Shown here: positions 1 through 9,109 of the stretch, in pieces
Position numbering within the stretch: position 1 is the first letter of the stretch
Layout: each line of letters starts with the position of its first letter
Assembly (NCBI GenBank): GCA_902538565.1
Contig: CACBFQ010000001.1
Coordinates: 124,001-188,000, forward strand
Length of the DNA: 64,000 bases
Source of the DNA: an uncultured Fidelibacterota bacterium
GTDB taxonomy: Bacteria; Fidelibacterota; Marinisomatia; Marinisomatales; Marinisomataceae
Direction: 5' to 3'
Position numbers and translations under genes: made by a program
The notes under the pieces: model-generated
The model's input: only the letters and a program-made list of their open reading frames with translations
The model's database searches: none
What the model was told of the DNA's origin: nothing

Positions 1-787
1 CTTTTACATCAAATGAAATAGTACCGTTTTCCTGATGCAAATTTTCTGCCTTAATATCCACATTCTGACTTTCGATTCCATAAGTGATTATAGGTTTATC
101 TATTTTTGATAATATTGATGCAACATTATTGGAATCTTTACATGCACAAACAGTACCGTAGAAAGGTACTGAATTTGCAAATTGAAGAAATGTATCTTTT
201 AAATCATCAATATCATTGAAGCATTCAATATGTTCAAAATCAATATTGTTGATAACCGCAATTGTTGGACTCAAATGTAGCAAGCTTTTATTATATTCAT
301 CAGCTTCAACAACAAATGTGTCACCTCCTCCTAAAACTGAATTTGATTCTAAAGACTTTACAACCCCACCAACAATAATTGTGGGATCTAAATTCATAGC
401 TTTTAAAATAGTACCAACCATTGATGTTGTAGTGGTTTTTCCATGAGTTCCTGCAATAGCAACTGTAGAATTATTTAGCTTAGCTATTTCCGAAATCATT
501 CTTGCTCTGGAATAAACTATTATATTTTTTGCTAATGCTTCTATCAACTCAGCATTATCTTTTGGGATAGCATCAGAGTATATTACAAGCTCAGCATCAG
601 AAATATTTTTTTTATTATGACCAATAGATACATTTATTCCCAAATCAATTAGCCTCTGAACGTTTGGTGAGTCAGCAATATCAGAACCTGAAACCACAAA
701 TTCCTTATTTTTTAGCAGCTCTGCTATTCCGCTCATTCCAATTCCACCTATTCCAATAAGATGTACTTTTTTGATACTATAAAGCAT
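1..787 (-). CDS. murC: MurC, UDP-N-acetylmuramate--L-alanine ligase (3' part cut by window edge)
   Basis: This gene is absent from the ORF track because it runs off the left edge; I translated it from the minus strand. The protein begins MLYSIKKVHLIGIGGIGMSG, the N-terminal dinucleotide-like fold of Mur ligases, and about 110 residues in has the ATP-binding P-loop GTHGKTTTTS. A later VVEADEYNKS and NNIDFEHIE match MurC. About 262 of the usual 450-470 residues are present. MurC adds L-alanine to UDP-MurNAc in the cytoplasm, the first peptide step of peptidoglycan synthesis. Its ATG lies 11 bp inside the end of murG (ATGCTTTATAG), so the two are translationally coupled at the end of the division/wall run. 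The track ORF 216-446 on the plus strand is its antisense shadow. Confidence 0.95.
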   Translation of the reverse strand, partial: MLYSIKKVHLIGIGGIGMSGIAELLKNKEFVVSGSDIADSPNVQRLIDLGINVSIGHNKKNISDAELVIYSDAIPKDNAELIEALAKNIIVYSRARMISEIAKLNNSTVAIAGTHGKTTTTSMVGTILKAMNLDPTIIVGGVVKSLESNSVLGGGDTFVVEADEYNKSLLHLSPTIAVINNIDFEHIECFNDIDDLKDTFLQFANSVPFYGTVCACKDSNNVASILSKIDKPIITYGIESQNVDIKAENLHQENGTISFDVK

Positions 788-1859
788 ATTTCTTTTCCAT
801 AATAAAGTTAGAAATAATTGACAAAGTATCTGGAACATTAACATTCTTAAAATTGCTTTTCATTGAACCTAAAATTCTATCATCTTGAGATAAATTTTTT
901 AAAGTTGATACAAAAGTCTCATCATTGAAATCATCTTCTTTTATTAATTTTGAACAAAAATTATCTTGAAGGAATTTTGCATTAAAATGCTGATGATTTT
1001 CCGATGAAAATTTAAATGGAACTAATATTGAAGGCTTTTCAAATTTTATTAATTCAGCAATGGTCATTGCACCAGATCTTGATAATACCAAGTCAACATT
1101 TTGGTACAAAGAGGACATTTCATTACAGTAATCATAGATGATTATATTTTTTCTATTTAAATGTTTTAGAGATTCATAGTTATTTTTTCCAACTATCCAT
1201 ACTACGTTAATGAAATCTAATTTATCATTTTCCAAAGCTATCTTAATTTTTTGGTTCAAAAATTGAGATCCTTGACTTCCACCAAAAACCAATAAAGTCC
1301 TTAAATCATTATTCATATTTATATTTATTCTCTTACTTTTATGTAGAAGAACTGGATTTCCTGAAAAAATAGTATTTGTTTCATTTAAATATTTTTCAGC
1401 ATCTTTGAATCCTAAGAAAACTGCTTTTGCATTTTTACTAAAAAATTTTGTCACAACTCCCGGATAAGAATTTTGTTCATGTAACACGTAAGGAATATTA
1501 AGCATTTTTGCCACTTGCAAAGGCAGAAAGGATGAATATCCACCGGTGGAAATAACCAAATTAGGTTTTTGTTGTATGAAAAAGATTAATACACTAAAAA
1601 ATCCAATCATAATGTTTATTCCAACTATAGTATTTTGAAATAATGATTTAATTGAAAATTTTCTATTTAGACCAGAAATGCTAATAAGCTTAAAAGCAAT
1701 ACTTTCGCTATGAATCTTTGATTTTTCAATGCCCTTTTTTGCTCCAATAAAAGAAAAACGAAAATCTGACTTTGAATGAAGATCTTGTTTAATAGCCATT
1801 AATGGATAATAATGCCCTCCTGTTCCTCCTCCGCATAATAGAATATTCATTTTAGGCAT
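777..1859 (-). CDS. murG: MurG, UDP-GlcNAc:undecaprenyl-PP-MurNAc-pentapeptide GlcNAc transferase
   Basis: The 360-residue length and motifs match MurG: N-terminal GGGTGGHYYPLMA glycine loop, a central GGSQGSQFLN that starts the second Rossmann domain, and SRSGAMTIAELIKFEKPSIL, the UDP-GlcNAc-binding segment of the GT28 family. It converts lipid I to lipid II on the inner face of the cytoplasmic membrane. The start overlaps the ftsW end by 8 bp and the stop overlaps the murC start, so it sits in the middle of a coupled ftsW-murG-murC block, the usual dcw order. A second in-frame ATG lies three codons into the ORF (MPKMN); either start is possible. No key motif appears to be missing. Confidence 0.97.
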   Translation of the reverse strand: MPKMNILLCGGGTGGHYYPLMAIKQDLHSKSDFRFSFIGAKKGIEKSKIHSESIAFKLISISGLNRKFSIKSLFQNTIVGINIMIGFFSVLIFFIQQKPNLVISTGGYSSFLPLQVAKMLNIPYVLHEQNSYPGVVTKFFSKNAKAVFLGFKDAEKYLNETNTIFSGNPVLLHKSKRININMNNDLRTLLVFGGSQGSQFLNQKIKIALENDKLDFINVVWIVGKNNYESLKHLNRKNIIIYDYCNEMSSLYQNVDLVLSRSGAMTIAELIKFEKPSILVPFKFSSENHQHFNAKFLQDNFCSKLIKEDDFNDETFVSTLKNLSQDDRILGSMKSNFKNVNVPDTLSIISNFIMEKKYAL

Positions 1860-2988
1860 TTACTCTTAATCTCCATCTTTTAACATTAAGCTTTCTTTGT
1901 GCTTTACTGATATTTAGCAATATAGCAATCATCATTAAATTGATGATCAATGAAGATCCTCCGTAACTAATAAATGGTAAAGGAACTCCTGTAACTGGAA
2001 TAACTCCTATCACAACGCCAATATTTATAAAAGCATAAATCGTTATACTCAAACCAAAACCAATGGACAACATTATTCCAAAAATATCATTTGATTTTTT
2101 AGAGATTTGCACAGCTCTATAAAAAATAATGTAATAAACTAGCATTAAAATACTACCTGCAATAAAACCTAATTCTTCTCCAATAATCGCAAAAATAAAA
2201 TCTGTATGGGTTTCAGGTAAGTAAGAATATTTTTGAATGCTTTCTCCAATACCCATTCCTGACAATCCACCCTGCTTAAGGCCAATCAAGGCCTGATTTG
2301 ATTGATATCCAATCGAAGTTGATGAACCTGAAGAATCTATGAAAGATAAAATTCTACCTAATGCATAGTTTTTCTCATTTAAAATGAAAATTCCAATAGC
2401 ACCTATAGAAAAAACTCCTATTGTTGCCAATTGAATAAAAGAGGCTCCACCAACAAATAACATTGCAAAAGCAATTGTTAAAAAAATTAAAGTTGTAGAA
2501 TTATCTGGTTGAATAATAATCATTGAAGCCACTGGTATTATAGCTAACATTGGATAAAAAATACCTTTAACAAATTGCTTCATTTGTTTATGGTTATTAT
2601 CAATATAACTGGCTAAAAAAAGTATCATAGAGAATCTTGCTACATCAGATGTTTGAAAAGAAATAGGACCAATTGATAGCCATCTACAAGAATCCCCTGA
2701 ACAGCCCTGAAACTGTGTATATACAAGTAAAAGAAATGAAGAAAATAATAAATAAGGAGATAAAAACTGTAATTTTCTATAATTAATCTTAGTTAATAAA
2801 ACGAAGATGAAAAAGGCTGGTATAAGTTTAATCATCTGACTAACTAAAAAATATGTTCTCGAATCTCCTCCAGTAATTTCTAATGACTTAACCCAGCTTG
2901 CACTAAAAAGCATAAATAACCCAAAAGATATCAATGCAATCACTGCTATGAATAATACCCTGTCTTGACCTTGCTCTTTAATATTCAT
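1852..2988 (-). CDS. ftsW: FtsW, septal peptidoglycan glycosyltransferase (SEDS family)
   Basis: The 378-residue protein has about ten hydrophobic segments and the SEDS signatures RWLSIGPISFQTSD in the first half and GVPLPFISYGGSS near the C-terminus. SEDS proteins polymerise lipid II together with a class B penicillin-binding protein; the cognate PBP is probably the ftsI product encoded upstream in the same run. The start overlaps the murD stop as ATGA, and the end overlaps murG by 8 bp. The alternative, RodA, is less likely because of its position between murD and murG, the standard ftsW site. The C-terminal tail is short and basic (KLNVKRWRLRVNA). Confidence 0.95.
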   Translation of the reverse strand: MNIKEQGQDRVLFIAVIALISFGLFMLFSASWVKSLEITGGDSRTYFLVSQMIKLIPAFFIFVLLTKINYRKLQFLSPYLLFSSFLLLVYTQFQGCSGDSCRWLSIGPISFQTSDVARFSMILFLASYIDNNHKQMKQFVKGIFYPMLAIIPVASMIIIQPDNSTTLIFLTIAFAMLFVGGASFIQLATIGVFSIGAIGIFILNEKNYALGRILSFIDSSGSSTSIGYQSNQALIGLKQGGLSGMGIGESIQKYSYLPETHTDFIFAIIGEELGFIAGSILMLVYYIIFYRAVQISKKSNDIFGIMLSIGFGLSITIYAFINIGVVIGVIPVTGVPLPFISYGGSSLIINLMMIAILLNISKAQRKLNVKRWRLRVNA

Positions 2989-4319
2989 GCATAAAACCTT
3001 TCTACAATATTTTTAAACTTTTTACCTCTTTCTTTATAATTATCAAATTGATCAAAGCTTGCACAAGCAGGCGAAAGCAATACGACACTATTTTCTACAG
3101 CATTTTCTATTGCAAACCGAATCGCATCTTCAAATTTTTCTATTCTTTCAACACTGATATCCCTTGGAAGAGAATTATAAATTTTATGTGAAGCTTCACC
3201 ATAAACTATAATTTTTAAAATACTCTTTTTAAATAATGATATATCGCTAAAGTCATCTTCTTTTGGAATACCCCCTAGTATTAAGATTACTTTTCCTGAA
3301 ATAGATTCAAGTGCTTTTTTTGCTGAATCAATATTTGTTGATTTTGAATCATTAATAAAATCAATTCCGTTATATGAAATGAAGTGTTCAAATCTATGCT
3401 CCAGTCCTTCAAATTCCCTTACTGCGCTTCGAATATTCTTATGATCAATTCCAACTCTTCTTGCTATTTCAGCAGCAATAATAATATTTGATATATTATG
3501 AGTACCCTTTAATGAAATATCATCTACATCGATTGACATACTGTGTTCATTTGAAAGAATTTTATTTCTATCATAGTAGAAGTATCCTTTTTCTTTTATA
3601 ACAGAAAATGGAATTATGTTTTTATCATTACTTTTAATTCTTTCATTTAAAAATTTATCATCATGATTAAACAAACAATATTTTGCATTATCAAAAATCT
3701 TTATCTTAGTTTCAAAATACTCTTCAAATGAGTCGTATCTATCCATATGATCTAACGATATGTTTAAAATGACTGAAATTTCTTTTTTAAGTTTTGAGCA
3801 ATGTTCCAGTTGAAAACTGGATAATTCTAAAATACAATAATCAATATCATTGTTATCGTACAATTTATTTTCGAGAACAATTTTTGAGAATGGAATACCA
3901 ATATTTCCAGACTTTAGAACCTTCTTTTCTTTACTAAGCATTTCTGTTAAAAGAGAAACTGTAGTTGTTTTACCGTTTGTACCAGTAATACAAATATTTT
4001 TTGCTTTAGAATAGTTTCCAGCAAATTCTATTTCACTAATAACTGGAATTTTTTTGGAATTAATTTTATTCATTATTTCTAAATCATTTGGAACTCCAGG
4101 TGATTTAATTATTAAATCAGATTCCAAAATTTGATTAGAATGAATGCCGATCTCAACATCAATACCTAACATTTTTAAATCATCAACAAACATTTCATTA
4201 ACGTTTGTATTTGAATCCGATACAAAAACATTATTTTTCAAACTTTTAGCTAATTTAGCAGACCAATATCCACTTTTACCTAATCCTAAAATTCCTATAT
4301 TTTTTTCCTCAAACTTCAT
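2985..4319 (-). CDS. murD: MurD, UDP-MurNAc-L-alanine--D-glutamate ligase
   Basis: The 444-residue Mur ligase has the N-terminal NIGILGLGKSGYWSAKLAK nucleotide-like fold, the ATP P-loop ITGTNGKTTTVSLLTEML at about residue 115, the central NISLDHMDRYDSFEEYF and the C-terminal FINDSKSTNIDSAKKAL of MurD. It adds D-glutamate to UDP-MurNAc-L-Ala in the cytoplasm. It begins with an ATGA overlap on ftsZ and ends with an ATGA overlap on ftsW. In the classical dcw order murD follows mraY; here it directly follows ftsZ, and neither mraY, murE nor murF is found in the window. The glycine-, lysine- and Asp-Ser-Lys motifs look intact. Confidence 0.96.
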   Translation of the reverse strand: MKFEEKNIGILGLGKSGYWSAKLAKSLKNNVFVSDSNTNVNEMFVDDLKMLGIDVEIGIHSNQILESDLIIKSPGVPNDLEIMNKINSKKIPVISEIEFAGNYSKAKNICITGTNGKTTTVSLLTEMLSKEKKVLKSGNIGIPFSKIVLENKLYDNNDIDYCILELSSFQLEHCSKLKKEISVILNISLDHMDRYDSFEEYFETKIKIFDNAKYCLFNHDDKFLNERIKSNDKNIIPFSVIKEKGYFYYDRNKILSNEHSMSIDVDDISLKGTHNISNIIIAAEIARRVGIDHKNIRSAVREFEGLEHRFEHFISYNGIDFINDSKSTNIDSAKKALESISGKVILILGGIPKEDDFSDISLFKKSILKIIVYGEASHKIYNSLPRDISVERIEKFEDAIRFAIENAVENSVVLLSPACASFDQFDNYKERGKKFKNIVERFYA

Positions 4320-5506
4320 CGATTTTGTTTTCTTATATAAGCTGGAACATCTAAATCAGCACTTTGATCAAAATCATCAAAGACTAAAGTTGGGCCATCA
4401 TTTTCATCATCAAAATTTTCATCATTTAATGAGTTTTCATTTTTTTGATTATATAATGTTGTATTAGACGTTTCCATTAAGTCGTTAGTATTTTTGTGAA
4501 ATTCATTTTTTTGAATTTCTTTTTTATATTCAATATCTTCTATTGGTGTTCGATTAAATCCTGTTGCAATCACAGTCACTTTTAATTTATCGTCCATATT
4601 TTCATCGACTACGCATCCGAAAATTAAATGAACTTCTTGACCTGCTTCTTCGTAAATAAGCTTTGTTGCTGCATCAACTTCACGCATGGTCATTTTTTTA
4701 TTTCCAGTAACATTTACCAGGGCCGCTTTTGCTCCCTTAATTGACTGATTATCTAAAAGCGGGCTACAAATTGCCTGCTGTGCAGCTAATACAGCCCTTT
4801 CTTCACCTGTTGCAGTTCCAGTTCCCATCACAGCATCTCCCATTCCACTCATAACGGTTTCCACATCAGCAAAATCAATATTTACATTTCCTTGCTTATT
4901 AATGAGATCTGAAATACTTTGCGCAGCTTGTAATAGCACTGAATCTGATTCTGCAAATCCCTCTTCTAAGGTAGTATTATAATCAATCACGGAAAGTAGT
5001 TTTTCATTTGGTATTACAATCAATGTATCACAAAAGTTCCTCATTGTTGAAATTCCTTTCATAGCAGCTGACATTTTTTTTGGACCTTCAAAATTAAACG
5101 GCAGAGTAACGATACATACTGTCAATATACCAAGTTCTTTACAAATTTTTGCTACGACTGGAGCTGCTCCAGTTCCTGTTCCACCACCCATTCCTGCAGT
5201 AACAAATACAAGGTCTGATCCAGCAACAATTGATGAAACAGCCTCCTTATCATGCATTATTGCTTTCCTTCCAATTTCAGGCTTTGCTCCAGCACCCAAT
5301 CCTTTTGTTAAATCTTTTCCAATTTGAATTTTAGTTTCAGCAGGGTTACTATCTAAATCTTGTGCATCTGTATTGATTGCAATAAACTCTACACCTTCCA
5401 TACCAGACGTAATCATTCTATTTATTGCATTACCTCCTGCTCCACCAACTCCTAGGACCTTAATCCTAGCTTTTTGCGTTGAAAATTCGTCAAATTCAAA
5501 TAACAT
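4316..5506 (-). CDS. ftsZ: FtsZ, tubulin-like division GTPase
   Basis: The 396-residue protein has the conserved GVGGAGGNAINRM N-terminal motif, the tubulin signature GGGTGTGAAPVVAK, and a T7-loop-like region with a following NVDFADV-type segment (NVNIDFADVETVMSG). After an acidic, low-complexity linker (about residues 320-380) it ends with DVPAYIRKQNR, the C-terminal peptide that binds membrane tethers and regulators. It polymerises to form the Z ring. A good Shine-Dalgarno (AAGGAG on the minus strand, 5507-5518) precedes the ATG, 10 bp after ftsI. The location between ftsI and murD is unusual, since ftsZ normally closes the cluster after ftsQ-ftsA. No FtsA gene is visible here; it may lie beyond murC. 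Confidence 0.98.
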   Translation of the reverse strand: MLFEFDEFSTQKARIKVLGVGGAGGNAINRMITSGMEGVEFIAINTDAQDLDSNPAETKIQIGKDLTKGLGAGAKPEIGRKAIMHDKEAVSSIVAGSDLVFVTAGMGGGTGTGAAPVVAKICKELGILTVCIVTLPFNFEGPKKMSAAMKGISTMRNFCDTLIVIPNEKLLSVIDYNTTLEEGFAESDSVLLQAAQSISDLINKQGNVNIDFADVETVMSGMGDAVMGTGTATGEERAVLAAQQAICSPLLDNQSIKGAKAALVNVTGNKKMTMREVDAATKLIYEEAGQEVHLIFGCVVDENMDDKLKVTVIATGFNRTPIEDIEYKKEIQKNEFHKNTNDLMETSNTTLYNQKNENSLNDENFDDENDGPTLVFDDFDQSADLDVPAYIRKQNR

Positions 5507-5516
5507 AATTATCTCC

Positions 5517-7433
5517 TTATTCTTTTAACTCTGCTTTTAATATACAGATTGATTTTTTTTCTATTTTTGTGCCAGCTTCTATACTTTGGCTAACAATTAA
5601 TCCTCTTCCACTAATTTGGGGTTTAATTCCAGCTCTTTTTAATTCTGAAAATGCATCACGAACTGTTTTGCCAATTAAGTTTGGCATTTCTACGTATTCA
5701 ATTTTTCTTTCAAGGTTTTTTTGAATTAAGATTGGTTCGTTTTTAAGTTTTTCTTTATTAGATCTTGAAATTGTGATTGATTTATCAATATTTATTACTC
5801 TATCCATTACAGATTTAAATACTGGAGCCGAGGACATAGAACCCCAGTGTAAATTTCTGGAGGCATCAGGGCTATCAAGAATTATTAAACACAATAATTG
5901 AGGATTTTCTGCAGGAAAAAAACCCACAAAACTTGATATAAATTCTTTTTCTGAATATTGTCCATCTATCAATTTTTTAGATGTACCAGTTTTTCCAGCA
6001 ACATTCCAACCAGCTACATTAGCAAGCTTTCCACTTCCATTTTCAACAGTATGAGATAACATTAAACTTAATTTTTCAGCATTTGATTGAGATAGCACTC
6101 TTTTTTTTGTATTTCTCTGATTCTTAATAATAGTATCATCGTGTTTCTCAATTTTTTCTACTACATAAGGTTTTAACATAAACCCACCGTTGGCAATTGC
6201 TGCATATGACATAGCAATTTGTAATGGGGTTGCTGAAACCTCATACCCGATAGGTATACTGTGCATTGAGGATAGACTCCATTTTGAAGGCTCTCTAAAA
6301 ATTCCAGCAGGTTCGGTTGAAGAATCAAAACCAGTTTTTACTCCAAATCCAAACTCTCTTGCCTGATCATAAATACTTTTCTTTCCTAACTGTTCTGCAA
6401 TTTTGATGGTTCCTATGTTGCTTGAAAATGCTAGTATCTCCTTAACATTCAATACAGAATGAGGCTCAGAATCTTCAATCATTTTTATATTATGAAAATT
6501 ATAAGGACCTTCAACATTATACTCATCATTCAAATCTATATTACTTTCTAAAGCTGCAGCCATTGTTACAATTTTAAATGTAGATCCAGGCTCAATTAAA
6601 TCAGTAACAATCTTATTTTTTTGTAATTCAATATCAAAATCATTTGGAGAGTTTGGGTCATAATCTGGTAGATTTACCATTGATAATATTGCACCTGTTT
6701 GAGGATTTAGAATTAATCCCATTGATGCTTTAGCACCTACTTTTTTCATTTGAAGAATTAATTCATCTCTTAAAATTGCCTGATACTCTTTATTAATTGT
6801 TAAAACTATGTCAGCACCATTTTTAGCTTCTTCAGTTGGCAAGGTTGGGTCTGAAATTCTGTCTCCTAAACCGTTGCGCTTTGACAACTTAGATCCACTT
6901 ACTGGCTCTAGGAATTTATTATACTTTGCTTCTAAACCCGAAATTCCTTTATCATCAATATTTGTAAAACCAACTATTTGAGATACTAAATTGTCTTCAG
7001 GGTAATATCTTTTAAAACTTTTTTTAATTATTAATGCATTTGGGTATTTCTTTTGAAGCTGTTGACAATTTTTATTTGTTTTCTTTTCAAGCTCAACATA
7101 ATCCCGCCCGCTATTTATTTTCGCAATATAAACTTCTCTATCAGTACCAGTACAAGATGATAATTCATCAATTAGATTTTTCGTATTTGAAATCTTTTTA
7201 ATATGGACACCTATTCTATAAAAAGTCAAATTTTGTGTAAGGTTTTTACCATTAACGTCGTAAAAATTTCCCCTAAATCCATTTATAGATTCAACCTTAA
7301 TTCCTTGTGGGCTATTAAGTCTATTAATGACCTGAATATTGAAAAGTCTTACACCAAAACCAATCCAAATAAGCATTATTGCTATATGAATAAATATTAT
7401 TCTATTTTTAAATTTGATATAGTTTTTAGTCAT
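5517..7433 (-). CDS. ftsI: FtsI/PBP3-type septal transpeptidase with a C-terminal PASTA domain
   Basis: The 638-residue class B penicillin-binding protein has an N-terminal membrane anchor (about residues 10-32), a dimerisation/pedestal domain, and a transpeptidase domain with the three active-site motifs: STFK near 284, SSN near 337 and KTGT near 481. The last 60 residues (VEMPNLIGKTVRDAF onward) form one PASTA domain. It cross-links septal peptidoglycan in the periplasm together with FtsW. Its start overlaps ftsL by 8 bp and ftsZ follows after 10 bp. A PASTA tail is best known from Gram-positive PBP2x and sporulation PBPs but also occurs in several Gram-negative phyla, so it is a lineage trait rather than proof of transfer. 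Confidence 0.95.
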   Translation of the reverse strand: MTKNYIKFKNRIIFIHIAIMLIWIGFGVRLFNIQVINRLNSPQGIKVESINGFRGNFYDVNGKNLTQNLTFYRIGVHIKKISNTKNLIDELSSCTGTDREVYIAKINSGRDYVELEKKTNKNCQQLQKKYPNALIIKKSFKRYYPEDNLVSQIVGFTNIDDKGISGLEAKYNKFLEPVSGSKLSKRNGLGDRISDPTLPTEEAKNGADIVLTINKEYQAILRDELILQMKKVGAKASMGLILNPQTGAILSMVNLPDYDPNSPNDFDIELQKNKIVTDLIEPGSTFKIVTMAAALESNIDLNDEYNVEGPYNFHNIKMIEDSEPHSVLNVKEILAFSSNIGTIKIAEQLGKKSIYDQAREFGFGVKTGFDSSTEPAGIFREPSKWSLSSMHSIPIGYEVSATPLQIAMSYAAIANGGFMLKPYVVEKIEKHDDTIIKNQRNTKKRVLSQSNAEKLSLMLSHTVENGSGKLANVAGWNVAGKTGTSKKLIDGQYSEKEFISSFVGFFPAENPQLLCLIILDSPDASRNLHWGSMSSAPVFKSVMDRVINIDKSITISRSNKEKLKNEPILIQKNLERKIEYVEMPNLIGKTVRDAFSELKRAGIKPQISGRGLIVSQSIEAGTKIEKKSICILKAELKE

Positions 7434-7743
7434 TAATTTTTATTGTAATTGTTTCTGGATTACTTGATACTAATCCAATTTCTTTTGCTCTTTTTGAAAT
7501 AATATCTGCTCTCTTCATCCTTTCAATAGAATTTCTTTTGATTGTTAAATCCTCATTTAGTTTTACTAATGTTTTTTTGTTGAAATCAATGCTTGCTTGA
7601 GTTTTATCTAACTCTATAAATGCTGCTAAATAAACAGTAATTGTCAGAACAAGAATGACAAACATAAATACCCATTTTAAGTTTTCTCTTTTTTGCTTTT
7701 CAGCTTTACTTAATCTTTTTTTCTTAGCCAATTTTTTCTCCAA
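7426..7743 (-). CDS. ftsL: FtsL-like division protein (small bitopic coiled-coil protein)
   Basis: The 105-residue protein has a very basic cytoplasmic N-terminus (KKLAKKKRLSKAEKQKR), one transmembrane helix (about residues 28-45) and a periplasmic coiled-coil-like stretch ending in a hydrophilic tail. This topology, plus the position between rsmH and ftsI, identifies it as FtsL although the sequence itself is poorly conserved, as usual for the family. FtsL would join FtsB/FtsQ to activate FtsWI. No ATG is available at the N-terminus: translation must use TTG at 7743 or the TTG four codons later at 7731. The first gives a 20 bp overlap with rsmH, the second 8 bp, so the exact start is uncertain. 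Confidence 0.8.
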   Translation of the reverse strand: MEKKLAKKKRLSKAEKQKRENLKWVFMFVILVLTITVYLAAFIELDKTQASIDFNKKTLVKLNEDLTIKRNSIERMKRADIISKRAKEIGLVSSNPETITIKIND

Positions 7744-8614
7744 CTCTCATTTTTGCACTTCGCGATCTTTTATTAATGCTCACCTCTTCTTTTGAAGGAA
7801 TAAGAGGTTTTTTATAAATCAATTCTATCTTTTTCTTATGCTTCAACTCTTTGAGTTTATGTTTTACAATTCTATCTTCAACAGAGTGATAACTAATAAT
7901 CACTATTCTCCCTCCAGGATTTAGTAGATTTATAAAATCATCTAAAAATCTACTTAGATGATCTAATTCATTATTAGCAGCTATTCTTAAAGCTTGAAAT
8001 ATTCTCGAATATGTTTTAATTCGGTATTTATAAGGTGTAACTTTATCAACAATAGATGTAATTGACAGTACGCTAATTTCACCTTTTAAATCTTTGATTT
8101 TTTTTGCAATCTTATAAGCATGTCTCTCTTCACCATATTCTTTAAAAATTCTAGTCAGCTCTTCCAGCTCATTTCTTTGAATTATATCCTCTGCAGTATT
8201 ATCAGCAGAGTTTTTATCAAATCGCATATCTAACGAAGATTCATATTTATGTGAAAATCCCCTCATATTATCTTCCAATTGATATGAAGAAAGTCCTAAA
8301 TCTAGAAGAATACCATCAACAGCTTGGATATTTAGTTCTTCTAGTATGATATTTAAGTTTTGATAACTATCATTAAAAACCTTGAAATTATTGTTTGAAG
8401 ACAACCTTTTCTTGGAAACAGAAATTGAATCTTTATCTCTATCAATACCAATAAGTAGACCTGAATCAATATGTTGAAGAATAATTTCAGAATGACCTCC
8501 AAGCCCAAGTGTACCATCAACATAAATGCCATTTTTTTTGATTTTTAAATTTTCTAATGACTCCATCAACATCACAGGAATATGTCTGTATTGAGTTGAT
8601 GAAGTAGGAACCAT
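7724..8614 (-). CDS. rsmH: RsmH (MraW), 16S rRNA C1402 N4-methyltransferase
   Basis: The 296-residue protein contains YVDGTLGLGGHSEIILQ, the SAM-binding motif I, IDRDKDSISVSKKRL for ribose contacts, LLDLGLSSYQLED, and the distinctive RGFSHKYESSLDMRFD and QALRIAANNELD segments of the MraW family. It methylates N4 of C1402 in the ribosomal P site. Its start codon overlaps the mraZ stop by one base (TGATG), the conserved mraZ-rsmH pairing at the head of division clusters. The start is supported by HIPVMLMESLENL, the usual N-terminus of the family, lying about ten residues in. Confidence 0.97.
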   Translation of the reverse strand: MVPTSSTQYRHIPVMLMESLENLKIKKNGIYVDGTLGLGGHSEIILQHIDSGLLIGIDRDKDSISVSKKRLSSNNNFKVFNDSYQNLNIILEELNIQAVDGILLDLGLSSYQLEDNMRGFSHKYESSLDMRFDKNSADNTAEDIIQRNELEELTRIFKEYGEERHAYKIAKKIKDLKGEISVLSITSIVDKVTPYKYRIKTYSRIFQALRIAANNELDHLSRFLDDFINLLNPGGRIVIISYHSVEDRIVKHKLKELKHKKKIELIYKKPLIPSKEEVSINKRSRSAKMRVGEKIG

Positions 8615-9072
8615 CAGATATTTACTCTTTCTGAAAGTTCTTCGTATGACTGGTCATCAATCTCATCAGATTGATCTATTTTTCGAAGTAAATTTGGATT
8701 CCAAATTTCAATTTTATTTAATACGCCAATTATTGTAACATCTTTTTTGATTGCAGAATAATCAATTAAACTTTGAGGTAAAACAAATCTACCTTGTGAG
8801 TCAAACTTTAAGATATTTGCATGTCTAAGATGATTTCTTAAAAAAATTCGGTTTGTTTTTGACAAAGAAGAAAGTTGCTTTAACTCATTTTGAATAAAAT
8901 TCCATTCACTAATCGGATAAATCCATACGCATTGGTCGATACCTCTTGTAACAACAAGCGTCTTCTTATCCTTAGTTAAAAACTGTTTTCTCAATGGAGC
9001 AGGGATATTGATTCTATTTTTAGAATCAATAGAAAACGTAAACTGTCCTGTAAATGTATATTGGCTACTCAT
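8614..9072 (-). CDS. mraZ: MraZ, transcriptional regulator of the division cluster
   Basis: The 152-residue protein has two SpoVT/AbrB-like swapped-hairpin repeats: FSIDSKNRINIPAPLRKQF near the N-terminus and LKFDSQGRFVLPQSLIDY in the second half, each with the conserved D-x-x-x-R core of MraZ. In E. coli MraZ forms a ring and represses its own promoter by binding direct TGGG repeats, countering the activity of RsmH. The gene is first in this run. A candidate promoter with two TGGGT/TGGTT repeats spaced 10 bp apart lies just upstream (separate entries). No clear Shine-Dalgarno precedes the ATG. Confidence 0.96.
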   Translation of the reverse strand: MSSQYTFTGQFTFSIDSKNRINIPAPLRKQFLTKDKKTLVVTRGIDQCVWIYPISEWNFIQNELKQLSSLSKTNRIFLRNHLRHANILKFDSQGRFVLPQSLIDYSAIKKDVTIIGVLNKIEIWNPNLLRKIDQSDEIDDQSYEELSERVNI

Positions 9073-9087
9073 AACAAAATAAGGGAA

Positions 9088-9107
9088 ATTAACCCACTAT
9101 TAACCAC
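9088..9107 (-). promoter_or_regulatory. Candidate MraZ operator: two direct repeats GTGG(G)TTAAT
   Basis: Read on the minus strand, GTGGTTAAT is followed immediately by A and GTGGGTTAAT. The TGG(T/G)T cores lie on the same face of the helix with a 5-nt spacer. This is the geometry known for E. coli MraZ, which binds TGGGN repeats separated by 5 nt. The site straddles the predicted transcription start. Only two repeats are seen, whereas E. coli has three, and the first repeat has T in place of the third G. Binding is inferred. Confidence 0.45.
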
Positions 9108-9109
9108 AT

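Noticed and set aside
216-446. Plus-strand ORF of 76 residues
   Set aside because: It is antisense to murC, which has clear motifs; no ribosome site or family features.
4144-4467. Plus-strand ORF of 107 residues, histidine- and phenylalanine-rich
   Set aside because: Shadow of the murD/ftsZ junction on the other strand.
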